64,000 bases of DNA from Paludibacteraceae bacterium (GCA_024401435.1 JAKSLB010000001.1:124001-188000), one strand, 5' to 3'; positions 39,801 through 48,248 are shown, numbered from the stretch's first letter. A program made the numbers and translations. Notes: generated by a model from the letters alone, not told the origin.

Positions 39801-42800
39801 GGCATCATCTACTATTTCCCATAAATCAACAGAATCGCCATAGCATTTTTGTATTGGAGCGATCGGAGTATAATCAAATGTTTTTTCTACAAAGACATCT
39901 ATAGAATCGTAATCACTATAACAAGATGTTTCCGTATTCAACACACGAACCAAGAAACGATCTTCACTTGCGACCGATGCATCATACTTTTCAACTTTAT
40001 TCCACTCTAAGATTTCTTTGTTCTTATTTACAGTAACACCACCATCCACTGTTAAATCCACGGCATCATTCAAGCAATAATACAAAGTGTCATTTGTAAC
40101 ATTTGGTATAGATGGTTTTTCGTTCACTATAATTTGAACCGGTACTTTTTCACCAGCACACTTGGTATCAAACAAAGAAACATAGAAAAGATTTTGGTGA
40201 TTAGACGATAAATACTTACCTGGCACATCGCTCTCAGCAACAGCAAGTTCCTTATTGATCTCTACACCATCCTTATCGTAATATTTCTCATTATAAGTTG
40301 TTTTATTATGAACGAAATCCACCACTTTTTTAGAAGGTTCCTTTTCACAAACGAAAATAGAATCCACTGTAAGATCACCCTTAACAGAATCACGAACCAC
40401 AATCGTGATATTTGCCCATGGTCCATTACAACCAACCGAAGTGGTTTGACGAATACAATAATAATACTGACCTGGGGATTTAATAGGCATCACAATAGAA
40501 TCTTGTTTAACAGAATTCCATTCCAAACGGACAGGATCGTATTTATACAATGTATCACAATCTTCAACGAAACTAGTCTTTTGAACCGCAGTCATGGTAT
40601 ACCCTTGTTCTGTTGCTTTCACGCGCAATACATCATTTGGATACTGACTATCATCACCTGGACAAAATTCCACCAAGAAATGATTATTTTCATAAATATA
40701 TTTTGTCGTATCACCGATATAAGGTGTTGAATAGATAGCACTACCTACCACTACACGGAACACAGACGAGTCGCTCACACAGCTATTACTATCTACACGG
40801 ACTACTGAGAATTCACTTGTATTGGCAGTTTTAGTACTAATCAACGGGTCAAATATTTCAGCAATTCCAGAATAATTATCTACCTCAAATCCATTAGAAG
40901 GCAATTTGGAATTACTTAACACATTCCTCCAAACCCATTTGTCGTTTTCATTGTATTTATCTTTGATAAACTCATTCAAATTTTTACTAGCAGAATCATT
41001 GGTACAATATAAGATAGAGTCACCGACAGTGAATTCTGGTTTTGTATTATCATAACAACTAATTTTTATAGTACCCAAACTACCAAATCCAATACAACTA
41101 TTAGCAGACTGAGGTTGAGCAACATAATTCACATATTGATAATTTTCACCCGTCACACAAGAGAGCGAAGGTATTCCTGTTTGATCCAAGAAATCATTTA
41201 ATGTGATTGAATCTTTTGCAATAGAATATAATAAGTTGGTCTCTTGATCTGTCGTACTATTATTATACGTATAGAATAATACGTTATTGATATCGTAACC
41301 TGTATTCAAATCACCAATTCGTTTTATAATATCATCCGCCTTCAAATCATAATGCTGACAAATGGAGATAGTATCCATTTCCAATTTTTCTGGATATGGA
41401 TCCACAGCAACGAAAATAGTATCTTGTTCACTCGGACATTGGTCTTTGAAGAATTCAGCAGCATATTCAAATGTTCCTGCAGAATCTCGAGGGACACTTA
41501 TCGAGTCACCCACACCCAATTCTATAGCCTCCTTTATCGGCAATCCATTTTCGTCCAAATCATCTGTAGTGATAATTGAATACCACTTCACATCCAAATC
41601 AGCTGGAGCCGCATTCGTATCGATTTTAAGAGTTATCATATCTCCCTTATACAAGGATTGACAAACACGCATTTGTCCTTTGCTATCCTTATCTAAGATG
41701 ATTGGTTTCACATCAATTTTAATATCAATGATCTTTAATTTGAATTTCAGTGTATCACCAAAACAACGATCTAGATAATTACGTTTGACTATAGCAATAT
41801 CAAAAACACCCGGTTCTTTACTAGACACAATGGTATCTTTTGCTAATTCCCAATTATACGGGTCATCAGTTTTCCTGTTTCGGTTCAACCATAAAGAGGA
41901 GTGTTTTACGCCACTAAGGTCTGTCACTTCCCCATATATATCATAGTTATTATGATCTTTATAAATAGTCATCGGTTTCATTATCTCTTCCAGACACGCA
42001 TAAACCGTTTCTCCCTCTTTAATTGTATCCTTTTTATAGACAACAACAGGAGCTTTCAAATCTGTTTTTATGAACTTGACTTTTATATATTTATCACAAC
42101 CCCCATTTTTCCAAGGAGATCTAAAATAAGCATATGTAACCAGATCTTTATCAATCGTATATTGATGAGTATGAGCCTCCTCACTCATTATATTAATACT
42201 ATTGGTTCCTTGGAAATAATCAGTTGTATCCTCTGATTCATACAACACAAAAAGCTGACTATAATCTATTTTCATATTAACAATAGAGTCAACTGAATCT
42301 GGAGTCAATTCTACTTCACAATTAAGAAAATCATCAAATGAGGAATCATAGTTAGCAGCACCAGCAGTAATAGATGGCAAATGATCCATATTACTTAACA
42401 AGGATTCCATTCTGGATTGGTTCACACCATGTTCCTTAGCAAACTGCAATAATTTATTTCTCTTAGTTTGTTCCCATATACAAGAATCTAGTTTTACAAT
42501 AGAATCGAGATCAAACTGATAATAATTATACAACATATCATAAATTTCAGCTGCATAAATGGTTGTTTGATTACAATAAGGTATTTCTATTGAATCTGGG
42601 ACACTAATACATTCACTACTAGCGTCAATAACTATTTCAACAGGTTCTGTCAGTCTGTTTTTTTGGAACAAACCTTCCGTGGTTTGTCTTGGCCCTCCAC
42701 CTAAACCTTCGCAACCAGGATCAGGAGTACAACCTTCGCAACCAGGAAGACCACCACCACCATCACCATCACACTTTAATGCTTTGAAATAATCATCAAT

Positions 42801-44600
42801 TGCAGTACTATTTTCTAATCCATGATTAGGATCTTTTCTATTAACACTTTCCATGGTGGATTTTTCATCCGTTTTTTCACTCGCGACAGATATTTCGGCC
42901 TCTTGAACATACGTAGGTTTCGTGTCATTATAGGTGGTTTTTCGATAAACTTCATCATCTGCCGGTTTTGTATGCAACGTCAATGTGATTTTTATCACAT
43001 CCTTATTCTTTACTGATGTAGGAATAACCATATTTCCAAAATCCAATTTAACCTGTCTGGATATCAATTGAGAAGGATTAGTTTCAAACAACTCAGCATT
43101 TTTCTGATCGACATCTCTTAAATAGGCATTAACCTTATCGATTACCGCTTTGTTAAATTTATCAATAGTATTTTTATACCCTGTTACATTGCTATAATTT
43201 CTAAGGTCTATTTGTGGGTCTCCTCCCAAAGAGGTTTTAACCGTCAAATAATCCTTGTACCAACTCTTATTTATCGCGGCAGATTCTAAAAAAGTTATTT
43301 CAAAATTCGAAATAGAATCAACATACTCCGTAATGGGAATATCAACATTGATGTTTTTTAGACCATCTGTGTTTTCTCCAACCGTTATAAAAAAATTACA
43401 AGTATACTCTTCATCCGGATTTATATTATCCTTATCTACTTCTACAGGTAACGTTGCTTCAGGAACATCTGGTGCACCAAATGCCACGACAGCATTCGTC
43501 AAAAAGTGATTTTCATTTTCACCACTGATATAAACATTAAACGCAGGATGCTCAGTATCTTTCTGATCCACGTAACTAGATGCTTTATCTATAGAAGCCA
43601 CACGAAGGTCGAAAGACCTTGTATACATGTTATTTAATTGACTGATTCCACAACCATCCTCATATTTGTAATAGATAGAACTCTTCAAAGGGTTTTTATC
43701 GTTCCATTTATCATTCCCCTGATCAACAATCGGAAGAGACAATTCATTACTCTCAATATATTCTCCCCCCGTATTGTACATACTTCCGAAACCCGAATAA
43801 CCAAAAGTTAATTTATCATCAATTAATTTAAATCCTTTTTTTATGGCTAAATACAAATTTAAAGTTTGTCCACTAACTCCTTGATATCCTGTTTCTGCAA
43901 AGGCATCAACATCGTAAAACATGATTGTTCTACGATTTAATAATGGATGAGAATAAACGATGGAAAATGACCATCCTGTTCCATTATTAGATTTCTCTGG
44001 AGCTGGTCCCAAGTCAACTTTTATATTTGCTACATAAATTCTATATTTTACTCCTGTCTCCAATGTTCCAGCATTATAAAGAGCAGAGATTTCATCAGTT
44101 ATATCTGCATGATGTGAATAAAATTTAGCAGAAGATATATTTTTTGTTGTACCTGCAGTCACTGAGAATTCTGAAATTATATTATCTCCCGCTTCATTAG
44201 TTATGATTACATTTACACTATTATTAGGTTGTCCATTCAACGGATTTCCATACACCCAATTCAATTCAGAAAATTCAAGCTTTAATTTTCCACAAAGTTC
44301 ATCTATTTTAGGAACACAAAAATAATCAAAGTTAATATTCGTAAAACTACTCGCTGTATAACCCGTAGGATATATATTTATATTCTTTATCTCTGCTTCT
44401 TTATCTGTAGCAGGATCTAAATATTTATTATCCGCAGGATTTGTATTTGTATTTCCAACCCAAATGAAACCTCCATTCAAAGTCTCACTAAAAGCTTTTA
44501 AATAACTGATAGTATCTCCTTCAGCATATATATTTGAAATTAAAAAGAAAAGTACAATTGATAAAAAGAAACTCTTCCTTCTCAAAACTTTTTTACTCAT
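30888..44600 (-). CDS. giant T9SS type B surface protein with tandem Ig-like repeats
   Basis: A 4,570-residue exported protein of unknown specific function. A signal peptide (about residues 1-27, ending IYAEGD) is followed by a unique N-terminal region to about residue 605, then a Cys/Gly/Pro-rich linker near 610-640 (GGGGLPGCEGCTPDPGCEG). Dozens of Ig/SprB-like modules follow, with repeated motifs such as CYNVPVDL, YVCQDT and CYSQPDT. The last 75 or so residues form a gliding-motility-type C-terminal domain (FVPNSFVADG, KLQIYDRVGTLIFET, REGWDGSYRGKGL), though the common NGDG motif is not seen. Residues about 2457-2882 and 2883-3308 are encoded by a perfect-looking 1,278-bp direct duplication. 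The ATG at 44600 is preferred over a GTG at 44627. A surface adhesin or gliding protein is inferred. Confidence 0.92.
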   Translation of the reverse strand: MSKKVLRRKSFFLSIVLFFLISNIYAEGDTISYLKAFSETLNGGFIWVGNTNTNPADNKYLDPATDKEAEIKNINIYPTGYTASSFTNINFDYFCVPKIDELCGKLKLEFSELNWVYGNPLNGQPNNSVNVIITNEAGDNIISEFSVTAGTTKNISSAKFYSHHADITDEISALYNAGTLETGVKYRIYVANIKVDLGPAPEKSNNGTGWSFSIVYSHPLLNRRTIMFYDVDAFAETGYQGVSGQTLNLYLAIKKGFKLIDDKLTFGYSGFGSMYNTGGEYIESNELSLPIVDQGNDKWNDKNPLKSSIYYKYEDGCGISQLNNMYTRSFDLRVASIDKASSYVDQKDTEHPAFNVYISGENENHFLTNAVVAFGAPDVPEATLPVEVDKDNINPDEEYTCNFFITVGENTDGLKNINVDIPITEYVDSISNFEITFLESAAINKSWYKDYLTVKTSLGGDPQIDLRNYSNVTGYKNTIDKFNKAVIDKVNAYLRDVDQKNAELFETNPSQLISRQVKLDFGNMVIPTSVKNKDVIKITLTLHTKPADDEVYRKTTYNDTKPTYVQEAEISVASEKTDEKSTMESVNRKDPNHGLENSTAIDDYFKALKCDGDGGGGLPGCEGCTPDPGCEGLGGGPRQTTEGLFQKNRLTEPVEIVIDASSECISVPDSIEIPYCNQTTIYAAEIYDMLYNYYQFDLDSIVKLDSCIWEQTKRNKLLQFAKEHGVNQSRMESLLSNMDHLPSITAGAANYDSSFDDFLNCEVELTPDSVDSIVNMKIDYSQLFVLYESEDTTDYFQGTNSINIMSEEAHTHQYTIDKDLVTYAYFRSPWKNGGCDKYIKVKFIKTDLKAPVVVYKKDTIKEGETVYACLEEIMKPMTIYKDHNNYDIYGEVTDLSGVKHSSLWLNRNRKTDDPYNWELAKDTIVSSKEPGVFDIAIVKRNYLDRCFGDTLKFKLKIIDIKIDVKPIILDKDSKGQMRVCQSLYKGDMITLKIDTNAAPADLDVKWYSIITTDDLDENGLPIKEAIELGVGDSISVPRDSAGTFEYAAEFFKDQCPSEQDTIFVAVDPYPEKLEMDTISICQHYDLKADDIIKRIGDLNTGYDINNVLFYTYNNSTTDQETNLLYSIAKDSITLNDFLDQTGIPSLSCVTGENYQYVNYVAQPQSANSCIGFGSLGTIKISCYDNTKPEFTVGDSILYCTNDSASKNLNEFIKDKYNENDKWVWRNVLSNSKLPSNGFEVDNYSGIAEIFDPLISTKTANTSEFSVVRVDSNSCVSDSSVFRVVVGSAIYSTPYIGDTTKYIYENNHFLVEFCPGDDSQYPNDVLRVKATEQGYTMTAVQKTSFVEDCDTLYKYDPVRLEWNSVKQDSIVMPIKSPGQYYYCIRQTTSVGCNGPWANITIVVRDSVKGDLTVDSIFVCEKEPSKKVVDFVHNKTTYNEKYYDKDGVEINKELAVAESDVPGKYLSSNHQNLFYVSLFDTKCAGEKVPVQIIVNEKPSIPNVTNDTLYYCLNDAVDLTVDGGVTVNKNKEILEWNKVEKYDASVASEDRFLVRVLNTETSCYSDYDSIDVFVEKTFDYTPIAPIQKCYGDSVDLWEIVDDAIDRHQTIITQANPTFEITSANGTVVSETAARKIYSTKVKTVEDIQKYYISVQDPISGCSHVDSVTIQFAPLPEMKPDSVNKCENEVFALPTPQNTPYTYEWYNKGTRIINESAFSSGEDEKLTLVATTGYNCVDSVNVIINIDSLPGLPLIKDTSLCQGSGNHKLNVDYTSSVNSDNKYNDLYFYWEDANKIQRENFNADTTFTDSRINVKYVGVIKNIDKGTHCMSSKEITVTVNKKISLSISDPAPICQPDVFDAASYIKNYRNTNTIGGHNPKIDYYFTLNSSLKKDTLTETEMSSLAYSKASEEVQYGYVMIDSDKICSTEDTFTVTINTKPAAPLIENGEDSLFFCRSNAPLKINASDTTYSDNQRLVWQDGQIGLQYSLDEKDPWTILKAYFEDTLTSCQSDMSTSVAVVASSIVAKPIGGKDTLAYCSDSVVNLWDLAYKSFEVDAKYRSNFVMSAQKGTNVMLQSDLEHLTSTVQDTSTYQFELHDELTNCSQRNEVTVIFHELPHFSIDGEKEICSSDSISLKVTGDNRPISYKWYYDSSLLSTGLSYKQLGLTKDTTLTVVGALNDLPTCVSKTSHKVIVDTLPTVLRDTTIGVCQDTTGAPVEFQFDRDAANGSSNYAISWYNNKGDVLLAKDVETISQPIVKDSIFVYKVNLTDRNTGCVSDFASMKITVYPQIRSKWIDPDTICQPDSFNMLVALNKAIYGGKNPTYQFTLNNSSNDTIHNETAIKENSKLTAYYLDNNGCELKQPVSIQFFPEPNIPTIYNDTSVCQELKTITLQAVSNGVKNNTPSSQSFEWVINTRDTIKANTIDADLSYTGKNTYEVRAYDLHTQCYSQPDTFTMTIRDSIQAIGLDTLKSCYNVPVDLTAQVEKLKGGLGTLHYEYSLPGTLETVAADKIVKTGSYLVKVSDSMAVCQREEKVNVLMHDSLGVHADGPRVLCEISEITLTASNADSYVWRRSNGAKLEGESLLYKSDTAKTEVVKLIGSKLIGTLTCQDSIDVTILTNPNPKVLPDSTIYVCQDTASKSSVIQVGFDRATDNITSYILNWYDKEDATQSFSSKETIDQSIKDDSTFIYWADLTDRVTGCVSPRFKMTVVVQPMLRTKWKDPQPVCEPFTYNLQNALQDVNNFYGGKGKFTHYVMNGSDTLKDETKISKNSNLMAYFTDKNGCKLKQEITIKFHSEPNIPTVPKDTDMCQAQKVVSLTAQSNGVKDGTPSPQIFEWVMNDKETLLAKTQDVDLNKSGKNVYRVRAYDTITKCYSQPDTITLVIRDSIQAIGLDTLKSCYNVPVDLTAQVEKLKGGLGTLHYEYSLPGTLETVAADKIVKTGSYLVKVSDSMAVCQREEKVNVLMHDSLGVHADGPRVLCEISEITLTASNADSYVWRRSNGAKLEGESLLYKSDTAKTEVVKLIGSKLIGTLTCQDSIDVTILTNPNPKVLPDSTIYVCQDTASKSSVIQVGFDRATDNITSYILNWYDKEDATQSFSSKETIDQSIKDDSTFIYWADLTDRVTGCVSPRFKMTVVVQPMLRTKWKDPQPVCEPFTYNLQNALQDVNNFYGGKGKFTHYVMNGSDTLKDETKISKNSNLMAYFTDKNGCKLKQEITIKFHSEPNIPTVPKDTDMCQAQKVVSLTAQSNGVKDGTPSPQIFEWVMNDKETLLAKTQDVDLNKSGKNVYRVRAYDTITKCYSQPDTITLVIRDSIQAIELDTLKSCYNVPVDLIAQVEKLKGGLGTLHYEYELPGALETFDPKAIVKSGSYLVRVSDSMKVCQREEMVNVLVRDSLGIEADGPRVLCEYSEITLEAKYADSYIWRNANGKQVSGASLVYKSDTEKTETIRLIGIKQIGQLMCEDSIDVTIVTNPNPIALHDTTIDLCQDTAGSPVSLSFNRPAADIDAYPMRWYDKDGNMTEKEKISQSIQEAGTFEYEVEVYNKKTNCVSERFNMTVHVHPQIRSKWIDPDTICQPYTFDLMESLSSVIEGGTNPTYQYTLMGTDTIHNETKIAENSYLKVYYKDDKGCELVQPVSVQFYPQPSMPTLVGDTIVCQSIGDVILSASKNGSNTLNQTFMWEGRTAKVQDTQFVVSTDQFGTSNYTLKAVDTLSHCYSEPVSFTFDIRKKIAYQPVELIETCFKDALDITSRVEPNYTTNIDTVTYSYFFLPENGSKISVARPDSVAQSGKYLVMVNEKESKCQRQDTFEVVAYDSIGVATIGTDTICYGDVVPDLKAINADSYVWRRGTVTSEGANFPFENSVQETETFRLIGQKKIGSLYCYDSIDVTVTVNPNPQTLPDTIVNLCQLKDGDDAKVLVPTKTDSGELLMLKWFDSNHNEVFENLDVATFSVKEAGTTTYSVQQKNLVTGCVSKLSSVKAVVYPQIEILLPDTATCQPYTIDLVQLAKKSATARDMTPLVVVDSIYYGLNKTNNVTNKARSLTESGVYEVYYSYTTNGLTCTASGLSTLTFYKQPEIPSVESQEFCQNTGSQLLTGMPLETNLRLIWENISSVPSTVDTVNSYVSTDLAGTRYYKVRHIQDNSNCLSKDTTIVVTIHPEVKPLKLQHDECYGESVSILEIANTYSIKDTIKSLYNQTLSVAYPSLSTALKETGVYTFVAKNEHGCMATDTLNLTFHRPENVKVSGFDKKYCYGDKAEFVATATNSCTFTWVELPFLDDERVSPDFIIEGKKDYMLIARENSLGCLYQYEFSTINALDKIQPKIGGALKVCSDGVFQLKPKKNYVSVRWSYNDTLVDRNTIFTHSASDINPVYPIQLWVEDNNHCHDSISDTVKIIEYVTPIIYQQNTYSEWDNKEGALDLTHNVISFSTDLDGEFLSYKWWMTDTNNVVSTSPSFTYEFEENEIFRCDDQYMFLTVTVEDMCSRDTFVALPVRCKPFVPNSFVADGNSKFMDKYKLQIYDRVGTLIFETEDREGWDGSYRGKGLASNDTYFYVLFYHVHGKEETMTGYVTLAREK
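34675..37230. repeat. 1,278-bp tandem duplication inside the giant cargo gene
   Basis: Copies 34675-35952 and 35953-37230 match at an offset of exactly 1,278 bp (426 codons). I compared many lines by eye and saw no difference, even at third codon positions. The flanks (below 34674, above 37231) are related but clearly diverged copies. The borders lie at the shared GGCTTGGAT(A/G)GAATCTCGAAT sequence. Confidence 0.88.
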
Positions 44601-44708
44601 AACATTAACTTTTTCAAAAATAAACACCTCTACAATATACGAATATACTATAATTCAATAACCAAGTGTAATAAACAAATCGATATTTTACGAATCCAAA
44701 AATCGCAC

Positions 44709-44716
44709 CAAATTTA
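44709..44716 (-). promoter_or_regulatory. possible -7 box of the giant cargo-porP transcript
   Basis: TAAATTTG on the minus strand, about 108 nt before the ATG. The -33 region is weak (a TTG only 15 nt away). Confidence 0.4.
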
Positions 44717-44947
44717 CATTAATTTTCCTCACAACATTCTAAAAAAAACTTAAAAACGTTTTCTCCCTATTTCAATCATCATATATTTCTTTGATTTTAC
44801 AAATTGTTGAATGTTTTTTTGCATTGCTTTTTGGTGAATTCTAATTGATTTCAAAAGTTTTGAAAAGTTTATGTCGCCCATTTTGTCTTACTTAAAGGGA
44901 TTTCTATAAATTGCTTTGTAGTGAAAATATATAGAACTCACCTTTAT

Positions 44948-44978
44948 TTGTTTCTCTCTCCTTTATATATTACTTTTG
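44948..44978 (+). promoter_or_regulatory. promoter of the glycosyltransferase pair
   Basis: TTG at 44948-44950, a 20-nt spacer, TACTTTTG at 44971-44978. The leader to the ATG at 45061 is about 78 nt. Confidence 0.72.
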
Positions 44979-45060
44979 TAACGTTTTATGAGATTTCAGT
45001 GTCACAATTCTCTTTGACTAATTGATCGAGATTGATTGTACACACCTTTTTCTTTTTAAT

Positions 45061-46053
45061 ATGAAGATATTATTAGCCACCAATCATTTAGAGAAAACAG
45101 GAGGTACCGAAAACTTCACGTATGCAATGGCTACGGCCTTAAAAAGGTTAAATTACGATACTGAATACTTCTGTATTCAATCGGGTGAAATTGCACGTAA
45201 AATAGAAGCTCTCGGAATCCCCTTCATGACCCATTCTCATTATGATTTAATCATTGCTAATCATATTTCCGTTGTCGATCGTCTATGCGGGAAAGGTATC
45301 ATTATTCAAACTTGCCACGGTATCACCCCTCCCATCGAGCAACCCTCTCCTTATGCAGATATTCTTGTGGGTATCTCCGAAGAGATCAAAGAACATGTAG
45401 AATCTCTAGGGTTCCCCTGCTGTCATGTCATACTCAACGGAATTGATTGCCAACGATTCACCCCCACTCAGGAACTTCATCCTCAACTAACTTCCGTTTT
45501 ATCTTTGTGTCAAGCTGATGAAGCTCACCAAATCTTAAAAGAGTGCTGCGATGAACTAGGCGTGTCATTTGTTCGCTCCGACAAAAAATTAGACAACAAT
45601 TGGGAAGTGGAATCACTTATCAATAGTTGTGACATGGTCGTTGGTATCGGTCGATCCATCTACGACGCTATGGCTTGTGGTCGCACAATCATCTCTTTCG
45701 ACTTCCGTGCATACAACGGAGAAATGAAAGGTAATGGTTATCTAACTCGTGACAATATATTCGAAAGTTTAAAGAAAAATTGTACTGGAAGAAACGCAAA
45801 TGCTATCTTCTCTAAAGATGATCTACTTCATGCATTACAAAGTTACAACCCTGCGGAAGGTTCCTTCTTTCGTCAATTCGCGTTAGAGAACCTCAATGTA
45901 GACATTCAACTGAAAAAATATATCCAGTTGTACGAAAATTTCATAAAAGAAAAAGAGTCTGAAAGCACCTTCACGAAATGGAAAGATACATTTAAGAAGA
46001 AAAAGCATCAACTCTATGTATGGCAAAAATATTTTTTCAGAAAACGCAAATAA
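45061..46053 (+). CDS. family 4-like glycosyltransferase
   Basis: A 330-residue cytoplasmic enzyme with a GT-B fold. The N-terminal KTGGTENFTYAMATALKRL motif is typical of GT4 enzymes, as are ILNGIDCQRFTP near residue 140 and the donor-site region VVGIGRSIYDAMACGRTIISF near 205. The fold is somewhat shorter than usual. The ATG at 45061 (MKILLATNH) is chosen over an upstream ATG at 45022. Sugar donor and acceptor are unknown. The next glycosyltransferase begins 7 bp after the stop. A basic, aromatic C-terminus may touch the membrane. Confidence 0.85.
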   Translation: MKILLATNHLEKTGGTENFTYAMATALKRLNYDTEYFCIQSGEIARKIEALGIPFMTHSHYDLIIANHISVVDRLCGKGIIIQTCHGITPPIEQPSPYADILVGISEEIKEHVESLGFPCCHVILNGIDCQRFTPTQELHPQLTSVLSLCQADEAHQILKECCDELGVSFVRSDKKLDNNWEVESLINSCDMVVGIGRSIYDAMACGRTIISFDFRAYNGEMKGNGYLTRDNIFESLKKNCTGRNANAIFSKDDLLHALQSYNPAEGSFFRQFALENLNVDIQLKKYIQLYENFIKEKESESTFTKWKDTFKKKKHQLYVWQKYFFRKRK

Positions 46054-46060
46054 GTTAATC

Positions 46061-47002
46061 ATGCAAAAGAGCATCTCCATCATCATTCCCACCTACAATG
46101 GTGTTCAACTTCTACAAGAGTTTTTACCCTCCATTGCCCACACCGTCGCTCATAGTGAATCTGTGTCCGACTATGAAATTATCCTTGTAGATGACGCCTC
46201 AACCGATACCACCATCGATTATCTTAACTCCGTCTCAATTCCTAACCTAAAATGGTTTCAAAATGAAAAGAACAGCGGATTCTCCATTACGATGAACAAA
46301 GGTATCCAGGAAGCTCAAATGGAGTTAATCTTAATGCTAAACAATGATATGCTGTTGGCTGATGACTATTTCGAACGCACTATTCCTTACTTTGCTGATA
46401 CTTCTCTATTTGGTATCTATAGCGAAATTAGAGATCGCCATGGCGTTCAAATCATCGAAGGAGGGAAAATACCCACCTTCAAACATGGTATGATTCACTA
46501 TAAAGATATTCTCGATAGTGCGACAGGAAACACGCTTTACCTATGCGGCGGAAATGCTTTGGTAGACACTCAGAAGATAAAAGAATTAAAAGGATTCAAC
46601 GAACTATTCTCTCCTTTCTATTTTGAAGACTTTGATTTATCCCTCCGTGCATGGAGAAAGGGATGGAAATGTTTATATACCAACGAAACGCATTGCAACC
46701 ACTGTCACTCCATTACAATTAAAACAGAAAACAAAAAGGAATACATTGAACAGATATTTCTCCGAAACCGATTACTTCTGAATTACTTGCATAGCGACAA
46801 CTGCACTTTGTGTAAACTTGAATGTAAACTATTTTTCAAAAAAATTCTTTGCACACTGATCAGCAGCGAATCACATCATAAATTTCTAAAATCTTTACAA
46901 GCATTCAACGAACTCAAAGAGAAAGCTCAACAAAAACGTAAAGAGGAGTATCTTCCACTCCACCCTTTAAAAAAGATTCTCAAATCAATATGGAACATTT
47001 GA
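46061..47002 (+). CDS. family 2 glycosyltransferase
   Basis: A 313-residue GT-A enzyme: IIIPTYNGVQLLQEFL at the start, LVDDASTD near residue 40, MLNNDMLLADDYFE (a DxD-like site) near 92, and FEDFDLSLRAWRKGWK near 188, the catalytic-base region of rhamnosyl-type GT2 enzymes. The ATG at 46061 is used; a frame open from 46016 overlaps the previous gene. It probably extends a surface glycan with the flanking enzymes. It converges with the next gene at a 15-bp gap without an obvious terminator. Confidence 0.9.
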   Translation: MQKSISIIIPTYNGVQLLQEFLPSIAHTVAHSESVSDYEIILVDDASTDTTIDYLNSVSIPNLKWFQNEKNSGFSITMNKGIQEAQMELILMLNNDMLLADDYFERTIPYFADTSLFGIYSEIRDRHGVQIIEGGKIPTFKHGMIHYKDILDSATGNTLYLCGGNALVDTQKIKELKGFNELFSPFYFEDFDLSLRAWRKGWKCLYTNETHCNHCHSITIKTENKKEYIEQIFLRNRLLLNYLHSDNCTLCKLECKLFFKKILCTLISSESHHKFLKSLQAFNELKEKAQQKRKEEYLPLHPLKKILKSIWNI

Positions 47003-47017
47003 ATTTGTGGGGATTTT

Positions 47018-48073
47018 TTACTCTTTTGAAAGTAATTCACGATAAATTTCCACGTATCTGCCCAAATGTTTTTCATAAGAGAATGATTTCGCATACTCAC
47101 AATTGGAAAATGCTTTTTCTTCATTAAATTCAGAAATTGCCTTTTTAACTTGAGCAGCTATATAATCAGGATCAAAACGGTCTATGAAAGTTACATGGTC
47201 GGCACCAATCTCCTTCAAAGATGTCTTGTCGGATGAAACAACAGGTTTTTCAAAAAACATAGCCTCAATAATAGGTAGTCCGAAACCTTCCAATAAAGAA
47301 GGGAAAACAAATGCTTCACAATGATTATACAACCAAACCTTTTCAGAATGCAAAATTTCTCCCAATAAAAAGACATTTTCAATATGCTCGTCTTCAATTC
47401 TCTTTTTCATCATTGTCGCATACTCTGTTGTGTCTTTTCCAGCCAAATAGAAATCGTATTCAGGCAATTGTTTCATAGCATCCAACATGACATGGAAATT
47501 CTTTTTCGGCATTAACTGACCAATTGAGAAAAGGAACTTTCGCCCATTTTCATGGAAAGATGCCGGCTTTTTCTCCACCTCAGCAGACATGAATTCAACG
47601 CCATTGTACAACACTTCAATTGGTTTGTCTGAGGAAAAGTGTTTCTCTACATCTTCTTTTGCAAAGTTTGATATACAAACAAGTTTATTGGCTCTATGAA
47701 TTTTCGTCGCAAGACGCTTGCTATATTTCTGAATTTTAGAAGCATCTTTTTCATATAAGAAATTCAAATCATGAATCGTCAAAATCGTTTGAGTAGAACA
47801 ACGTGAAGGTTTAAATCGACTTAATTGATGAATGGAATGCCACACATCAAACTTAGGAAACAAAAATGGAAATATGGTTTGTAATTCTCTTGCCTGATGG
47901 TAAAACACGTCATTACCAAAAGCTCCCATATAAGACTTCGGAACCAGCAAATGCACTTCAAAATCTAATGATTTAGCATTGCGTTCAAAATACTTTGCAT
48001 AATTATATGCAACCTGTCCCAAACCACAATTGAGATGTTTTAATACAGATAAGTCAATAAGAACTTTCTTCAT
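47018..48073 (-). CDS. family 4 glycosyltransferase
   Basis: A 351-residue GT-B enzyme. The N-terminal domain begins KKVLIDLSVLKHLNCGLGQVAYN. The donor-binding domain shows FLFSIGQLMPKKNFHVMLDA (about 180-200), YDFYLAGKD, and the EX7E-type segment VFPSLLEGFGLPIIEAMFFEKPVV near 265. It looks complete. It is convergent with the GT2 gene and divergent from the kinase gene at 48249, so it is a single-gene transcript within the cluster. The acceptor is unknown. Confidence 0.92.
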   Translation of the reverse strand: MKKVLIDLSVLKHLNCGLGQVAYNYAKYFERNAKSLDFEVHLLVPKSYMGAFGNDVFYHQARELQTIFPFLFPKFDVWHSIHQLSRFKPSRCSTQTILTIHDLNFLYEKDASKIQKYSKRLATKIHRANKLVCISNFAKEDVEKHFSSDKPIEVLYNGVEFMSAEVEKKPASFHENGRKFLFSIGQLMPKKNFHVMLDAMKQLPEYDFYLAGKDTTEYATMMKKRIEDEHIENVFLLGEILHSEKVWLYNHCEAFVFPSLLEGFGLPIIEAMFFEKPVVSSDKTSLKEIGADHVTFIDRFDPDYIAAQVKKAISEFNEEKAFSNCEYAKSFSYEKHLGRYVEIYRELLSKE

Positions 48074-48151
48074 TTCAGTAAGAGGATATCTCGTGAAAAT
48101 CCTTCATTTATCGTTAGTTTAACAAAAATCTCGCTAATCTCTAAATTGTTG

Positions 48152-48159
48152 CAAATGTA
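48152..48159 (-). promoter_or_regulatory. -7 box of the GT4 gene
   Basis: TACATTTG on the minus strand, about 80 nt upstream of the ATG at 48073. No clear -33 element. Confidence 0.5.
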
Positions 48160-48226
48160 CACTTTTTTTTTTATGATACTTGTTTAATAATGCCAAATTG
48201 GAATAGAGGAAATGGATTTTTATTCG

Positions 48227-48234
48227 TAAGTTTG
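48227..48234 (+). promoter_or_regulatory. -7 box of the Kdo/WaaP-type kinase gene
   Basis: TAAGTTTG, 15 nt before the ATG, so the leader would be only about 10 nt. The nearest TTG (48198) is 26 nt upstream, which is long. Confidence 0.45.
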
Positions 48235-48248
48235 TAAAAATTTTAAAT

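Larger units (their letters stand above)
44601..45060. other. 460-bp intergenic region between divergent genes
   Basis: AT-rich, with no coding frame I can support. It holds a leftward promoter-like box near 44709 and a rightward promoter at 44948-44978, annotated separately. Nothing else is seen. Confidence 0.6.
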
